A stretch of DNA of 64,000 nt from an uncultured Geobacteraceae bacterium. GTDB taxonomy: Bacteria > Desulfobacterota > Desulfuromonadia > Geobacterales > Pseudopelobacteraceae. The stretch's first letter is position 1, and every line of letters begins with the position of its first letter. The position numbers and the translations under genes were made by a program. Positions 51,768-61,397 of this stretch are shown here, in pieces. The notes under the pieces are model-generated. The model saw only the letters and a list, made by a program, of their open reading frames with translations. It was not told the DNA's origin and did not search any database. Where the stretch lies: NCBI GenBank assembly GCA_903852495.1, contig CAINRC010000001.1:1-64000 (forward strand), read 5' to 3'.

Positions 51768-51858
51768 ATTTTTTCCAGTTCTTCACTAAAAAGATCGCTA
51801 GAGGATTTCCATTCCTGCAATCCATTCCGGCATATTGTCCTTCTCTTGGCTTTTTAGC

Positions 51859-51899
51859 TTGACAACGCGCATAATGTGCGCATAATGTGCGCATAACGT
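51859..51899 (+). promoter_or_regulatory. Promoter with three direct-repeat operators for the toxin-antitoxin pair
   Basis: TTGACA (51859-51864), 16 bp, then CATAAT (51881-51886). Three consecutive 11-bp repeats GCGCATAATGT, GCGCATAATGT and GCGCATAACGT (51867-51899) cover the spacer, the -10 and the start site. Cooperative autorepression by the antitoxin is likely. Confidence 0.75.
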
Positions 51900-51918
51900 G
51901 ACACACAGGAGGTACGCT

Positions 51919-52173
51919 ATGCAAAAATCTCGAATCAATCTTACTCTTGACGCAGACCTAATTGACTTTATCAAGGAATATGCTGAAACCCAGCGAACAA
52001 CGGTTTCTGAGGTGTTTACCCAATTCGCCTTGAAACTCAAGCGGGTTAAAGAGAATGACCCTACTGAAACTATACTGGCAGACCCTGATTTTTCTGCTTC
52101 GCTGTTAAGCACTATTGAGCGAACTAAATCAGGAACCGTCAGTTGGCTCAGCTATGATGAGGTCTTTAAATGA
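51919..52173 (+). CDS. Antitoxin, ribbon-helix-helix type (DUF6364-like)
   Basis: An 84-residue protein. RINLTLDADLIDFIKEYAETQRTTVSEVFTQFAL is a ribbon-helix-helix pattern with an N-terminal DNA-binding strand. The acidic C-terminal part (DPDFSASLLSTI and SYDEVF) would bind the toxin. AGGAGG lies six bases before the ATG at 51919. The stop overlaps the toxin start. Confidence 0.85.
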   Translation: MQKSRINLTLDADLIDFIKEYAETQRTTVSEVFTQFALKLKRVKENDPTETILADPDFSASLLSTIERTKSGTVSWLSYDEVFK

Positions 52174-52481
52174 ATCTTGTTTTTAGTGATGATTTTGCCG
52201 CTTCTCTAAAAAAACACAGTTCAACAAAAGAAGCTGTCCGAAAAAAAGTGACTATGATTTCCGAAAGCCCTGTTGCGCTGGGTGAACCGCTCAAAGGAAA
52301 CTTTCGTGGTTTCTACAGTTGCCCCGTCAAGCGCAACTTCCTGATTATTTTTCTTTACTGCGCAACGTGCCGAAAAAAGGGGGACGATGCCATTGTACTC
52401 TGTGCGGATTGCCCTGACTGCCGTGACGACACCATCAAGTTTATTGCCCTGGGTCCCCACGATAAAGCGTATTGGGGGTAA
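52170..52481 (+). CDS. RelE-superfamily toxin
   Basis: A 103-residue basic protein. FSDDFAASLKKHSSTKEAVRKKVTMI, GEPLKGNFRGFYSCPVKRNFLIIFLY and the ending IKFIALGPHDKAYWG fit the RelE/YafQ-type mRNA interferase fold. It has an unusual cysteine-rich insertion (CATCRKKG and CADCPDCRDD) that could bind a metal. It overlaps the antitoxin gene by 4 bp and is convergent with purL. Confidence 0.82.
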   Translation: MNLVFSDDFAASLKKHSSTKEAVRKKVTMISESPVALGEPLKGNFRGFYSCPVKRNFLIIFLYCATCRKKGDDAIVLCADCPDCRDDTIKFIALGPHDKAYWG

Positions 52482-52522
52482 CCGGGCCGCTTTTGGCTGG
52501 GTAGAAGATACAATGCCAAAGG

Positions 52523-55516
52523 TTACAGCTCCCGCAACGTCTGCTGCCATGCCTCTTTCAACTCCGCAAGACCCGCTTTGACCGTCGGGGCACCGTTCAG
52601 CCCGGTTATGGCAAGCGTCTGCTCTGCCGTGACAACACCGATGGCGGCAAAACCGGTACCGTTCATGATGAGCTCGAACTGGTGGCGCTGTTCCGGGTGA
52701 ACCGTCACAAGATGCCGGGATGCGGATTCGGAAAAGAGCAAAGTACAATCGTTTCTACCGGCCGTATCCCCCTTCCAGAGGACAGAAGAAAGATCCAGCG
52801 CCATGCCGTATTCTCCGGCAAACGCCGACTCAGCGGCAGCCACCGCCAGACCGCCGTCGGATAGATCGTGGCACGAAGCGACAACACCCGCGTTAACCGC
52901 TGCGTGATAGGCCTGATACCGGGTGTACGCCGTAGCCGTGTCAACCGTAGGGACCTTGTTGCCGACGGCTCCGGAAAGCGCCAGATACTCGGAACCGCCC
53001 AGTTCGTCTCCCGATGCGCCAAGCAGATAGACAATATCGCCCGGCTGTTTGACATCCATCGTCACCGCCTTTCTGGCATCATCCATCTTGCCGATGACGG
53101 AAAAGAGCAGCGTGGGGGGGATGGATATCTTGGTTGTACCGTCGTAGAAATCGTTTTTCATGGAATCCTTGCCCGAGATGAGCGGCAGGTTGTAGGCCAT
53201 GCAGACGTCGTACAGCGCCTGGTTGGAACGGACCAGCTGAGCCATTTTGTACGGCCCGTCAGGGGTTTTTTCTGAGAGGACCGGATCACACCAGCAGAAG
53301 TTGTCCAGACCGGCAACAAGTTCCAGAGACCCGCCGACGGCAACATAATTGCGCAGCGCTTCGTCAACGGCGTTGGCGGTCATGTGGTAGGTGTCGATAT
53401 CCGAGTAGCGGGGACAGATGCCGTGGGCGGTGACAACACCTTCGAATGAAGCCAGAATCGGCCTGACCACGGCCGCATCGGACGGGCCGTCATTGGACGC
53501 GCCAGTGAACGGCTTGACCACTGAGCCACCCTGTACTTCATGGTCATAGCGACGGACCACCGATTCCTTGGAGCAGATGTTGAGCGTCGACAGGAGCCGT
53601 TTCAGATCATCGGTGAAATCGGCCTTCTGTTCCAGAACCGGTTCCATATGCTGCGGCGGGTTCCATTTGGCCGGCAGCTGCATGGGCGGCAGTCCTTCAT
53701 GCATGAATTCCATCGGCAGCCAGGCAACCGTCTGCTCGCCGTAGAGCATGTGAAACACTCCGTTATCGGTAAACTCACCCAGCACGGTGGCCTCAACGCC
53801 GAAGCGAACCGCCATGGCAAGAAATTCGTCAATATTTTCCGGCGGCACGGCCAGTGACATCCGCTCCTGAGCTTCCGAAATAAGAATCTCCCACGGATTC
53901 AGGCCGGGATATTTGAGCGGCGCTTTGGCCAGGTCCATCCGGCAGCCGCCGCACTCGCCCGCCATTTCCCCGATGGAGGAGGAAAGTCCGCCGGCACCGT
54001 TGTCCGTGATGAAACGGTACAACCCCTTGTCTCGGGCCCGGATCAAAAAGTCGAACATACGCTTCTGGGTAATCGGGTCGCCGATCTGCACCGCAGTTAC
54101 CGGTGAATTTTCATTGAGTTCCTCGGAAGAAAATGTGGCGCCATGGATACCGTCCTTGCCGATCCGTCCGCCGGTCATGACGATCAGGTCCCCCGGGTTG
54201 ATGGACTTCTCGTGAGCCGGCTGGCCATGAAGCAGAGCCGGCATCAGTCCGGCGGTACCGCAGAACACCAGCGGCTTGCCGGCGAAACGGTCGTCAAATA
54301 CCAGTGAACCGTTGACCGTAGGGATACCGCTCTTGTTACCGCCATGCTCAACACCTTCAACAACCCCCTCGTAGATCCGGCGCGGATGAAGCAGACGCTG
54401 CGGCAACGGGCGGTCGTAGAACGGGTCAGCAAAACAGAATACATCAGTATTAAAGATCAGTTTCGACCCCATACCGGTTCCAAACGGATCCCGATTGACG
54501 CCGACAATGCCGGTCAGCGCTCCGCCATATGGATCCAGTGCCGACGGGGAGTTGTGGGTCTCCACCTTGAATACCAGGGAGTGCGTGTCGTTGAACTTTA
54601 TAACGCCGGCGTTGTCCTTGAACACGGAGAGACAGAAATCCTTACCCCCCATCCGGGCACGGACATCTTTTGTCGTCCGCTGGATAAATGATTTGAACAG
54701 GGATTGGATCTCCTGGCGGTTGCCATGTTCATCCTCATACTGAACCGTACCGGCAAAAATCTTGTGTTTGCAGTGTTCGGACCAGGTCTGGGCCAGGCAC
54801 TCCAACTCCACATCGGTTGGCTTTGCACCGAGTCCCACCGTTTGGCGCCCCGCCAGGACCTCCGGATCGCGGTACTGCCCCTGAATGATCTTCATCTCGT
54901 CCAGAGTCAGCGCCAGAACGCCATCTTTGCTGATCTGCATCAGCTCTTCGTCCGAAACCTCCAGATCGATTTCCCGCACTTCAGCTTTTGTTTCACCGGT
55001 GACTTTCGGTGCTATGGCCGGAAAACCGCCCCCGGCAAGAAAATCTGCAGCGGAGAGGATGCTGTAGCGCTGGATCAGCGTATTGCAGAGCAGGCCGGTG
55101 GCAATTTTTTCCACATCGGTTCCGGTCAGGCGGGAGCTCTTGAGCAGATACTGCACCGAGTAATACACATTCTCGCCCTTTACAAACGGGCGGCCGGTGA
55201 GATATTCCACCGCTTCCCGGGCGGTTCGGCCCACATTGTCCGTAACTCCGGGGCGAAAGCCGACTTCCACCGCAAAATCAAATCCGGCGGCAAGCGGCCG
55301 GTCAATGCTCCAGTTCTGAATGACCGGATCACTGAAAGGGCCGGCAGCAGCCAGTTCCAGTTCACTACGGTCAAGAGCCGAGTCCAGTGTAAAAACATCA
55401 AGCGTACGCACCTCTTCCACCGTAAGGTGCAGGAAATGCTCTATTTCGCGCCTGATCCGCTCACCTCTGGCATCGCGCACACCCTCTTTTAAAGCAGCTT
55501 CTATTCTGTTGGCCAT
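52523..55516 (-). CDS. purL: FGAM synthase large subunit (PurL, about 1000-residue form)
   Basis: A 997-residue PurL. The ATPase core includes TWSEHCKHKIF, KVETHNSPSALDPYGGALTG, DNGAGGLSSSIGEMA and the second-half PCRYSDIDTY-like and SCHDLSDGGLAVAAAE regions. It lacks the C-terminal glutaminase domain of the single-chain enzyme, which is instead purQ at 49053-49880. It is far larger than the ~740-residue PurL of PurSQL systems. It therefore looks like the large enzyme split in two. It follows mscS by 1 bp. Confidence 0.95.
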   Translation of the reverse strand: MANRIEAALKEGVRDARGERIRREIEHFLHLTVEEVRTLDVFTLDSALDRSELELAAAGPFSDPVIQNWSIDRPLAAGFDFAVEVGFRPGVTDNVGRTAREAVEYLTGRPFVKGENVYYSVQYLLKSSRLTGTDVEKIATGLLCNTLIQRYSILSAADFLAGGGFPAIAPKVTGETKAEVREIDLEVSDEELMQISKDGVLALTLDEMKIIQGQYRDPEVLAGRQTVGLGAKPTDVELECLAQTWSEHCKHKIFAGTVQYEDEHGNRQEIQSLFKSFIQRTTKDVRARMGGKDFCLSVFKDNAGVIKFNDTHSLVFKVETHNSPSALDPYGGALTGIVGVNRDPFGTGMGSKLIFNTDVFCFADPFYDRPLPQRLLHPRRIYEGVVEGVEHGGNKSGIPTVNGSLVFDDRFAGKPLVFCGTAGLMPALLHGQPAHEKSINPGDLIVMTGGRIGKDGIHGATFSSEELNENSPVTAVQIGDPITQKRMFDFLIRARDKGLYRFITDNGAGGLSSSIGEMAGECGGCRMDLAKAPLKYPGLNPWEILISEAQERMSLAVPPENIDEFLAMAVRFGVEATVLGEFTDNGVFHMLYGEQTVAWLPMEFMHEGLPPMQLPAKWNPPQHMEPVLEQKADFTDDLKRLLSTLNICSKESVVRRYDHEVQGGSVVKPFTGASNDGPSDAAVVRPILASFEGVVTAHGICPRYSDIDTYHMTANAVDEALRNYVAVGGSLELVAGLDNFCWCDPVLSEKTPDGPYKMAQLVRSNQALYDVCMAYNLPLISGKDSMKNDFYDGTTKISIPPTLLFSVIGKMDDARKAVTMDVKQPGDIVYLLGASGDELGGSEYLALSGAVGNKVPTVDTATAYTRYQAYHAAVNAGVVASCHDLSDGGLAVAAAESAFAGEYGMALDLSSVLWKGDTAGRNDCTLLFSESASRHLVTVHPEQRHQFELIMNGTGFAAIGVVTAEQTLAITGLNGAPTVKAGLAELKEAWQQTLREL

Positions 55517-55517
55517 A

Positions 55518-56615
55518 TCAGTCAGTCCCTTTTTCCACTTTTACCGTTCTGGTCGGGAACGGAATTTCAATAGAGTTCTCACCCAGTCTTTTTAAAATGA
55601 GTGAATTGATTTTATCAGTAACCGCAAACAGGGTGGTGTACTCTTCCACCCAGAAAAAAAGAGCCATGTTGAGAGAGGAATCACCAAAACCGGTGAAAAA
55701 TGCTTCAGGAGCGGGGTCTGCCAGCACCGCCTCCACTTCACCGGCGGTTGCTGCCAGCAGTGCCTTTACCTGATCCACATCACTGCCGTAAGCGACACCG
55801 ATATTGATCCGCCCTTTGGCCCGGCTGTCGGGAAATGCCTGGTTGGTCAGCATGGTATTGCACAGGTCGGAATTGGGGATAATCAGCAGCTGGTTGTCCA
55901 ATGTCTTGATCTTGGTGCTGCGCAGGCCGATGTCGGTCACATCACCGATTTGCCCGCCCACCAGCTGGATACGGTCACCGATGCGGAACGGACGGTCAAG
56001 CATAATGGTGAAACCGGAGATCATGTGGGCCAGAGTATCTTTTGCCGCCATGCCGATGGCCAGCGACCCGATACCGAGCGCGGTGACCAGGGAAAAGATA
56101 TCGTAGTTGAAATGCTTGAGGATTACGATCAGGCCGGCCCCCATCAGAAACAGGGACACTATTTTTTCCGCAACCGGCACCATCTGGCGTGACACTGCGG
56201 CGCCGGCCGTATCCTGCTGACTGTTCACATACCATTTCAGCAGTTCATCAATGACATGGTAGATAAGGTTGCAGACGATGACTACCAGGATGAGATAGAT
56301 GATGCCGGAAGCGATCATGACAAGTTTTTCCGGCAGCGTCAGCGAACGGATGGCCAGATAAACGCCGGAGACGAAAAACAGCCGCGACACATAGGGTATC
56401 ACCCGCTGCAGGACGCGGTCATCAAGGTCCGTTGCGGTGAAGGAGGCCAGACGTCTGCCCCACTTGTTGAGTGCCTTGACCACCAGACTGGAAAGCAGCC
56501 AGAACAGGGCCAGAATCAGCAGCGCCCCCAGGATCTCCTTGGCCCAGAACAGCAGAAACCCCTCCCCTTCCTGAGCTTTCAGGAAAACGAGTATAAAATC
56601 CAGAGGTCTATTCAC
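55518..56615 (-). CDS. Mechanosensitive ion channel (MscS family)
   Basis: A 365-residue membrane protein. Several N-terminal helices precede the MscS core: ALGIGSLAIGMAAKDTLAHMISGFTIMLDRPFRIGDRI is the pore helix and beta-domain start, and TKIKTLDNQLLIIPNSDL follows. The start is uncertain; the GTG at 56613-56615 overlaps the purB stop by 8 bp and is proposed. It is wedged between purB and purL and is probably cotranscribed with them. Confidence 0.9.
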   Translation of the reverse strand: MNRPLDFILVFLKAQEGEGFLLFWAKEILGALLILALFWLLSSLVVKALNKWGRRLASFTATDLDDRVLQRVIPYVSRLFFVSGVYLAIRSLTLPEKLVMIASGIIYLILVVIVCNLIYHVIDELLKWYVNSQQDTAGAAVSRQMVPVAEKIVSLFLMGAGLIVILKHFNYDIFSLVTALGIGSLAIGMAAKDTLAHMISGFTIMLDRPFRIGDRIQLVGGQIGDVTDIGLRSTKIKTLDNQLLIIPNSDLCNTMLTNQAFPDSRAKGRINIGVAYGSDVDQVKALLAATAGEVEAVLADPAPEAFFTGFGDSSLNMALFFWVEEYTTLFAVTDKINSLILKRLGENSIEIPFPTRTVKVEKGTD

Positions 56616-57903
56616 CGAACACCCGCTTGAAAATGGTGTCAACATGCTTCAGATGGTAATTGAGATCGAAGGATTCACAGATTTTTTCCTCCCCCAGCGC
56701 GCCGACAACTTCCTGGTCTGCCAACAGCTCGGTTTTGAAATCCTTCCCCTGCTCCCACACTTTCATGGCATTGCGCTGTACCAGGCGGTACGAATCTTCC
56801 CGGGACACGCCGGCCTGGGTCAGATCCAGCAGAATTTTCTGGGAGAACACCAGCCCTTTCATCTGGTTGAGGTTCCGCGTCATGTTGTCCGGATAAACCA
56901 CCAGATTCTTGATCAGTCCGTTCAGGCGGCGAAGGGAGAAATCCAGCGCCACGGTGGCATCGGGAGCGATGTAGCGCTCCACCGACGAGTGGGAGATGTC
57001 ACGCTCATGCCACAGGGCGACATTTTCAAGCGCAGGAATGCAGAGGGAACGGATATAGCGGGCCTGGCCGGTCAGATTTTCTGACAGGATCGGATTCCGT
57101 TTGTGCGGCATGGCCGAGGAACCTTTCTGCCCCTTGCTGAAGAATTCCTCCGCTTCCAGAACTTCCGTGCGCTGCAGGTGGCGGACCTCCACAGCGATAC
57201 GCTCCATGGAGGATGCGATAATGGCGAGGACGCAGAAAAACTCGGCATGGCGGTCCCGTGGGATAACCTGGGTGGAAACCGGCTCAGGCGTAAGCCCCAT
57301 TTTGGCACAGATGTACTCTTCCACAAACGGATCGATATTGGCAAAGGTGCCGACCGCTCCTGAAATTGCACCGGTGGCGATGTTCTCCCGTGCAGCCAGC
57401 AGGCGGACCCGGTTACGCTGCATTTCAGCATAAAAAGAGGCCAGCTTGAGCCCGAATGTCACCGGTTCGGCGTGGATCCCGTGGGAGCGGCCGATGCAGA
57501 CCGTATCCTTATGCTCCAGAGCACGGACTTTGATGGATGCCAGCAGCATATCCAGGTCGGCCAGCAGTTCATCGGCGGCCTGAACGAGCTGCACCGACAG
57601 GCAGGTATCAAGGACGTCGGATGAAGTCATACCCTGATGGATGAAACGGGCCTCCGGCCCGACATATTCGGCTACCGATGTCAGAAAGGCGATGACGTCA
57701 TGCTTTACTTCGGCTTCTATGGCATCGATCCGGGCGATATCGAAATCACCTTTGGCGCGAATAACCGGAACAACCTCCTTGGGAATAACTCCCAGTTCGG
57801 CCTGGGCTTCACAGGCCAGGGTTTCAATTTCAAGCCAGATACGGAAACGGTTTTGAGCGGCCCATATCTGGGTCATTTCGGGGCGGGAATAGCGTTCAAT
57901 CAT
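56608..57903 (-). CDS. purB: Adenylosuccinate lyase
   Basis: A 431-residue enzyme of the fumarase/aspartase superfamily. The signature [12 protein letters not shown] is present, along with [14 protein letters not shown] and [17 protein letters not shown]. It acts twice in purine synthesis. GAGGAG precedes the ATG at 57901-57903; a longer upstream reading would enter the gap before the MBL-fold gene. Confidence 0.97.
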   Translation of the reverse strand: MIERYSRPEMTQIWAAQNRFRIWLEIETLACEAQAELGVIPKEVVPVIRAKGDFDIARIDAIEAEVKHDVIAFLTSVAEYVGPEARFIHQGMTSSDVLDTCLSVQLVQAADELLADLDMLLASIKVRALEHKDTVCIGRSHGIHAEPVTFGLKLASFYAEMQRNRVRLLAARENIATGAISGAVGTFANIDPFVEEYICAKMGLTPEPVSTQVIPRDRHAEFFCVLAIIASSMERIAVEVRHLQRTEVLEAEEFFSKGQKGSSAMPHKRNPILSENLTGQARYIRSLCIPALENVALWHERDISHSSVERYIAPDATVALDFSLRRLNGLIKNLVVYPDNMTRNLNQMKGLVFSQKILLDLTQAGVSREDSYRLVQRNAMKVWEQGKDFKTELLADQEVVGALGEEKICESFDLNYHLKHVDTIFKRVFGE

Positions 57904-57934
57904 GCAAATCTCCTCGTGGTATATGTAGGTGGCA

Positions 57935-58705
57935 TTATAGTTCCATAAGCGCGCTGGCGTGGTACTGATCACCGATGACAATGCGCGGTGCGCAGACATT
58001 CTGACCGGCCAGGAATGTTTTGGCGATGCGCGCCACGTGATCCGGATGATTGTTCACCTCGGACAGATGGGCCATAACCAGAACTTCCAGCCCTGCATGG
58101 GCAACGTCGTGGAGCAGTTCCAGCGATTCTTCGTTGGAAATGTGTCCGTGACGGGACTTGATACGCTGCTTCAGCTCCCACGGGTAGGGGCCGTTCATCA
58201 GCATCTCAACGTCGTGGTTCGCTTCAAGGTTAAGAAAACGGCAACCGCGCAGTTTTTCGGTTACCAGACGGGTGACGATCCCCAGATCGGTAACGCAGGC
58301 TGATCGCCCCTCGCGGGACTCCACCACAAATCCGACCGGGTCGCAGCTGTCGTGGGTAATCGGCACCGGATCGATCACAACATCCCTGAAGGTGATCGCG
58401 GCACCGGATTCAAACTCGCACACCTGCGTCTTCTGGAGATATTTATCCGCTTTGGCGTGAACCAGGTGACTGGCGAAAACCGGCACCCTGAACTTCCGCG
58501 CAAAAGAGCCGGCACTGCGGATATGGTCGATATGCTCATGGGTTACCAGCACCGCATGGATTGTTGCAGCATCGATGCCGATACCTTCCAGGCGGAGCAG
58601 CGTTTCGCGCAGCGACAGGCCGGCATCTATCAGGATACGGGTTTCTCCGGTCTCAAGATAGAGACAGTTACCCTTGCTCCCGCTCGCCAGCGAACAGACT
58701 TTCAC
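57935..58705 (-). CDS. MBL-fold metallohydrolase (YycJ/WalJ-like)
   Basis: A 256-residue metallo-beta-lactamase fold protein. The start is MKVCSLASGSKGNCLYLE, the metal motif THEHIDH, and later residues are ACVTDLG, NLEANHD and MAHLSEVNNHP. Such proteins are exonuclease-like phosphodiesterases in many bacteria. It begins with GTG, with GGAG five bases upstream, and is followed by purB after 31 bp. Confidence 0.9.
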   Translation of the reverse strand: MKVCSLASGSKGNCLYLETGETRILIDAGLSLRETLLRLEGIGIDAATIHAVLVTHEHIDHIRSAGSFARKFRVPVFASHLVHAKADKYLQKTQVCEFESGAAITFRDVVIDPVPITHDSCDPVGFVVESREGRSACVTDLGIVTRLVTEKLRGCRFLNLEANHDVEMLMNGPYPWELKQRIKSRHGHISNEESLELLHDVAHAGLEVLVMAHLSEVNNHPDHVARIAKTFLAGQNVCAPRIVIGDQYHASALMEL

Positions 58706-58826
58706 TCAGGCTCCAGGATTTTCAGGTTAATGACACGCCGGCAGGTAAGTGCAGGCCATAACTGAGGAATTACTACAGGACATTTCAAGCACCGATGATG
58801 CTTTTCAGGCACTGATTCAAGCGCTA

Positions 58827-58856
58827 TTTATACACCGAAGCACACCATAGTTTCAA
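58827..58856 (-). promoter_or_regulatory. Promoter of the MBL-purB-mscS-purL unit
   Basis: On the minus strand TTGAAA (58851-58856), 18 bp, then TATAAA (58827-58832). It lies about 120 bp before the GTG of the MBL-fold gene. Confidence 0.6.
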
Positions 58857-58885
58857 GATTTATCGACGAAAAACAGGGGCACACT

Positions 58886-59167
58886 TCAAATCTCAGAGAT
58901 ATCCAATCCTGTAATTTCAATATCTGGCCAATCTTCGTAAATCCACTCTTCAACCCGCTCCAGCACCCGGCGCGAGATGGTTTTATCCGGGCTGACCGAG
59001 ACGAAGCCGAGTACCGCCACCGAGGCATTATCCTGGCGGTCAACCTCGGCGCAGGCAACGTTAAAACGGTTTCTGGACCGGCCAAGAATACTCTTTACAA
59101 CGCCGCGCTTTTCTTTGAGGGTGCGGGATTGAAGCGACAGGTGAATTTCGAGGCAATGAATGAACAC
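58886..59167 (-). CDS. DUF503 family protein
   Basis: A 93-residue protein matching DUF503: RTLKEKRGVVKSILGRSRNRFNVACAEVD and DNASVAVLGFVSVS. The fold is a small ferredoxin-like domain often encoded near ribosome or translation genes. It starts with GTG two bases after the asnS stop, without a ribosome-binding site, so translation is probably coupled. Confidence 0.9.
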   Translation of the reverse strand: MFIHCLEIHLSLQSRTLKEKRGVVKSILGRSRNRFNVACAEVDRQDNASVAVLGFVSVSPDKTISRRVLERVEEWIYEDWPDIEITGLDISEI

Positions 59168-59169
59168 TG

Positions 59170-60549
59170 TTAAAATTCACAGTGCCGGGGCGTGCGGGGA
59201 AAGGGGATCACGTCACGGATGTTTTCCATGCCGGTGAGATACATGACCAGCCGTTCAAAGCCGAGTCCGAAGCCGGCATGTGGGCAACTTCCCCAGCGGC
59301 GGCTGTCCAGATACCACCAGAGCGGCTCCGGGGCGATGCCCATCTCGGCCATGCGGAGTTCCAGCCGATCGAGGCGCTCCTCCCGCTGACTACCGCCGAT
59401 AACTTCACCGATCTTCGGCACCAGCAGATCCATGGCAGCCACGGTGCGGCCGTCATCATTCTGCCTCATGTAAAACGCTTTGATATCCTTGGGGTAATTG
59501 AGGATGAAGGTTGGCCCGCCGACTATCTGCTCGGTGATGTACCGTTCATGTTCCGTCTGCAGATCCAGCCCCCACTGCACCGGATAGGCAAACTCTGCGC
59601 CGGAGCGCTGCAAACGGTCAATCGCATCAGAATATTCCATCCGGACGAAATCCGCCTCCGCGACCTTCCGTATCCGTTCAATCAGGCCGTTTTCAATATG
59701 ACGGTCAAAAAACGCCATGTCGTCGGCACACTCATCCAGGGCAAAACGGCACAGATATTTAACAAACTGCTCTGCCAGCTCTGCGTCGTCGGCCAGGGTG
59801 GCAAACGCCATCTCCGGCTCTATCATCCAGAACTCGGAGGCATGGCGGGCGGTATTGGAGTTTTCGGCCCGGAACGTGGGGCCAAAGGTGTAAATATCGC
59901 CAAACGCCAGTGCATACAGCTCCCCTTCAAGCTGGCCGCTGACCGTCAGGGCGGTTTTCTGGCCAAAAAAATCCTGCTTGAAATCCGGTTCTCCTTCCAA
60001 AAGTGGAGGCGCGGCAGCGTCCAGCGTGCTGACGCGGAACATTTCACCGGCACCTTCACAGTCACTGGCAGTGATGATCGGGGTATGAACATACAGAAAG
60101 TTTCTTTCGGCAAAGAACCGGTGCACCGCCTGGGCAAGACGTGATCTCAGACGGAACACCGCACCGAAGGTGTTGGTGCGGGGACGAAGGTGCGAGATTG
60201 TCCGGAGATATTCGAATGTGTGGCGCTTTTTCTGCAGTGGATAGCTTTCATCGGCGCTGCCGATCAACAGCACCGACTGTGCAGCCAGTTCCCATTTTTG
60301 GCCGGAAGCGGGAGACTCCACCAGAGTACCGGACACGGTAACGGCAGCCCCGGTTCCGATATGACAGATTGTGCTGAAATCGGGCAGATCCGATTGAACC
60401 ACCACCTGCATACCGTCAACGGTTGATCCGTCGTTAAGGACGATAAAACAGATTCCTTTTGATGCCCTGACTGAGCGCACCCACCCGGAAAACGTGCAGA
60501 GTGCCCCGCCGATGCCCTGTTCGAGCAGATCCTTTATTCGAGTTCTCAT
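59170..60549 (-). CDS. asnS: Asparagine--tRNA ligase
   Basis: A 459-residue class IIb synthetase. An N-terminal OB-fold anticodon domain (FSGWVRSVRASKGICFIVLNDG) comes first. Catalytic motifs are SGQLEGELYALAFGDIYTFGPTFRAENSNT-type (motif 2 region), EFWMIEPEMAF, and motif 3 FGLGFERLVMYLTG with ENIRDVIPFPR. Its presence means Asn-tRNA can be charged directly. GGAGAG precedes the ATG. Confidence 0.96.
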   Translation of the reverse strand: MRTRIKDLLEQGIGGALCTFSGWVRSVRASKGICFIVLNDGSTVDGMQVVVQSDLPDFSTICHIGTGAAVTVSGTLVESPASGQKWELAAQSVLLIGSADESYPLQKKRHTFEYLRTISHLRPRTNTFGAVFRLRSRLAQAVHRFFAERNFLYVHTPIITASDCEGAGEMFRVSTLDAAAPPLLEGEPDFKQDFFGQKTALTVSGQLEGELYALAFGDIYTFGPTFRAENSNTARHASEFWMIEPEMAFATLADDAELAEQFVKYLCRFALDECADDMAFFDRHIENGLIERIRKVAEADFVRMEYSDAIDRLQRSGAEFAYPVQWGLDLQTEHERYITEQIVGGPTFILNYPKDIKAFYMRQNDDGRTVAAMDLLVPKIGEVIGGSQREERLDRLELRMAEMGIAPEPLWWYLDSRRWGSCPHAGFGLGFERLVMYLTGMENIRDVIPFPRTPRHCEF

Positions 60550-60662
60550 GTAACACTCTCCATCAGAATTGAATCCCGAACCTTCCGGGCCTCAACGTGC
60601 CATACGGTGCTGTTAGTGGGAAAGGCGGCAGCGGGGTTGTTATGAAAGGATGTACGCAACGG

Positions 60663-61397
60663 TTATGCGTACAGTTTAAACAGCAGAAGAACCAGCAGTG
60701 TGACTCCCGCACCGATACAGGCGCCGAATAGGACTTCGCGCATGGTATGAATTTTCATCAGCAGCCGCGAGTGGCTGACCATAACCGCAAGCGAGAGGCA
60801 CAGCAGCGAAATGAGCGGATCGCACGTATTAAATGATACCGCCGTGGCGACCGAAAACGCGACGGCGGCGTGCCCGCTCGGAATTCCGCCGTGGAGCGGC
60901 GTACCGGTACCGGTGGCACTCTTCACAATCACCACAATGATAACCACAATTAGAACTGAGACGACAGTCCCCATGTCAGATGCGCTGCCGAACATCCCAA
61001 GAACCTCCCCGTAACGCGGCATAACGTACTTCGCCAAAATCAGATACCCCATAATAGCGGCACCGCACGCAGCAATCAGAACCGCCCCCGCCGCCGTATC
61101 CTTGGCAATCTTTGCCAGCGGATGATAGCCGGGAGAGACAAGATCAACCACCGCTTCCACCGCCGTATTGAACATCTCGGCACAGAGTACCGACAGGATG
61201 GAAAGTGCCAGCAGGGCAAACTCCAGCGGAGATACCTTCAGGAACAACACCGCCAGCAGCACCGCAATTGCCGCAATGAAGTGAATGCGCATATGTTTTT
61301 CAGCGCGAACCGCGTGCAGAATACCTTCAACGGCGCAGTTGGCTGAATCTATAAACCGCTCGGGTTTAACAACCCTTCCTTCTTCAGGATTCTGAAT
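60663..61397 (-). CDS. Diacylglycerol/undecaprenol kinase fused to PAP2 phosphatase; non-standard start
   Basis: The N-terminal half is DgkA-like: PERFIDSANCAVEGILHAVRAEKHMRIHF, then EMFNTAVEAVVDL with the catalytic Glu/Asn. The C-terminal half is PAP2-like, with PSGHAA and SRLLMKIH. The first ATG (61290-61292) would remove the conserved first 22 or more residues. The frame is open upstream to a TGA within ybeY but has no ATG, GTG or TTG. An ATT at 61395-61397 has AAGGAG eight bases before it and gives 244 residues, overlapping ybeY by 49 bp. A frameshift or sequencing error is the alternative. Confidence 0.8.
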   Translation of the reverse strand: MQNPEEGRVVKPERFIDSANCAVEGILHAVRAEKHMRIHFIAAIAVLLAVLFLKVSPLEFALLALSILSVLCAEMFNTAVEAVVDLVSPGYHPLAKIAKDTAAGAVLIAACGAAIMGYLILAKYVMPRYGEVLGMFGSASDMGTVVSVLIVVIIVVIVKSATGTGTPLHGGIPSGHAAVAFSVATAVSFNTCDPLISLLCLSLAVMVSHSRLLMKIHTMREVLFGACIGAGVTLLVLLLFKLYA

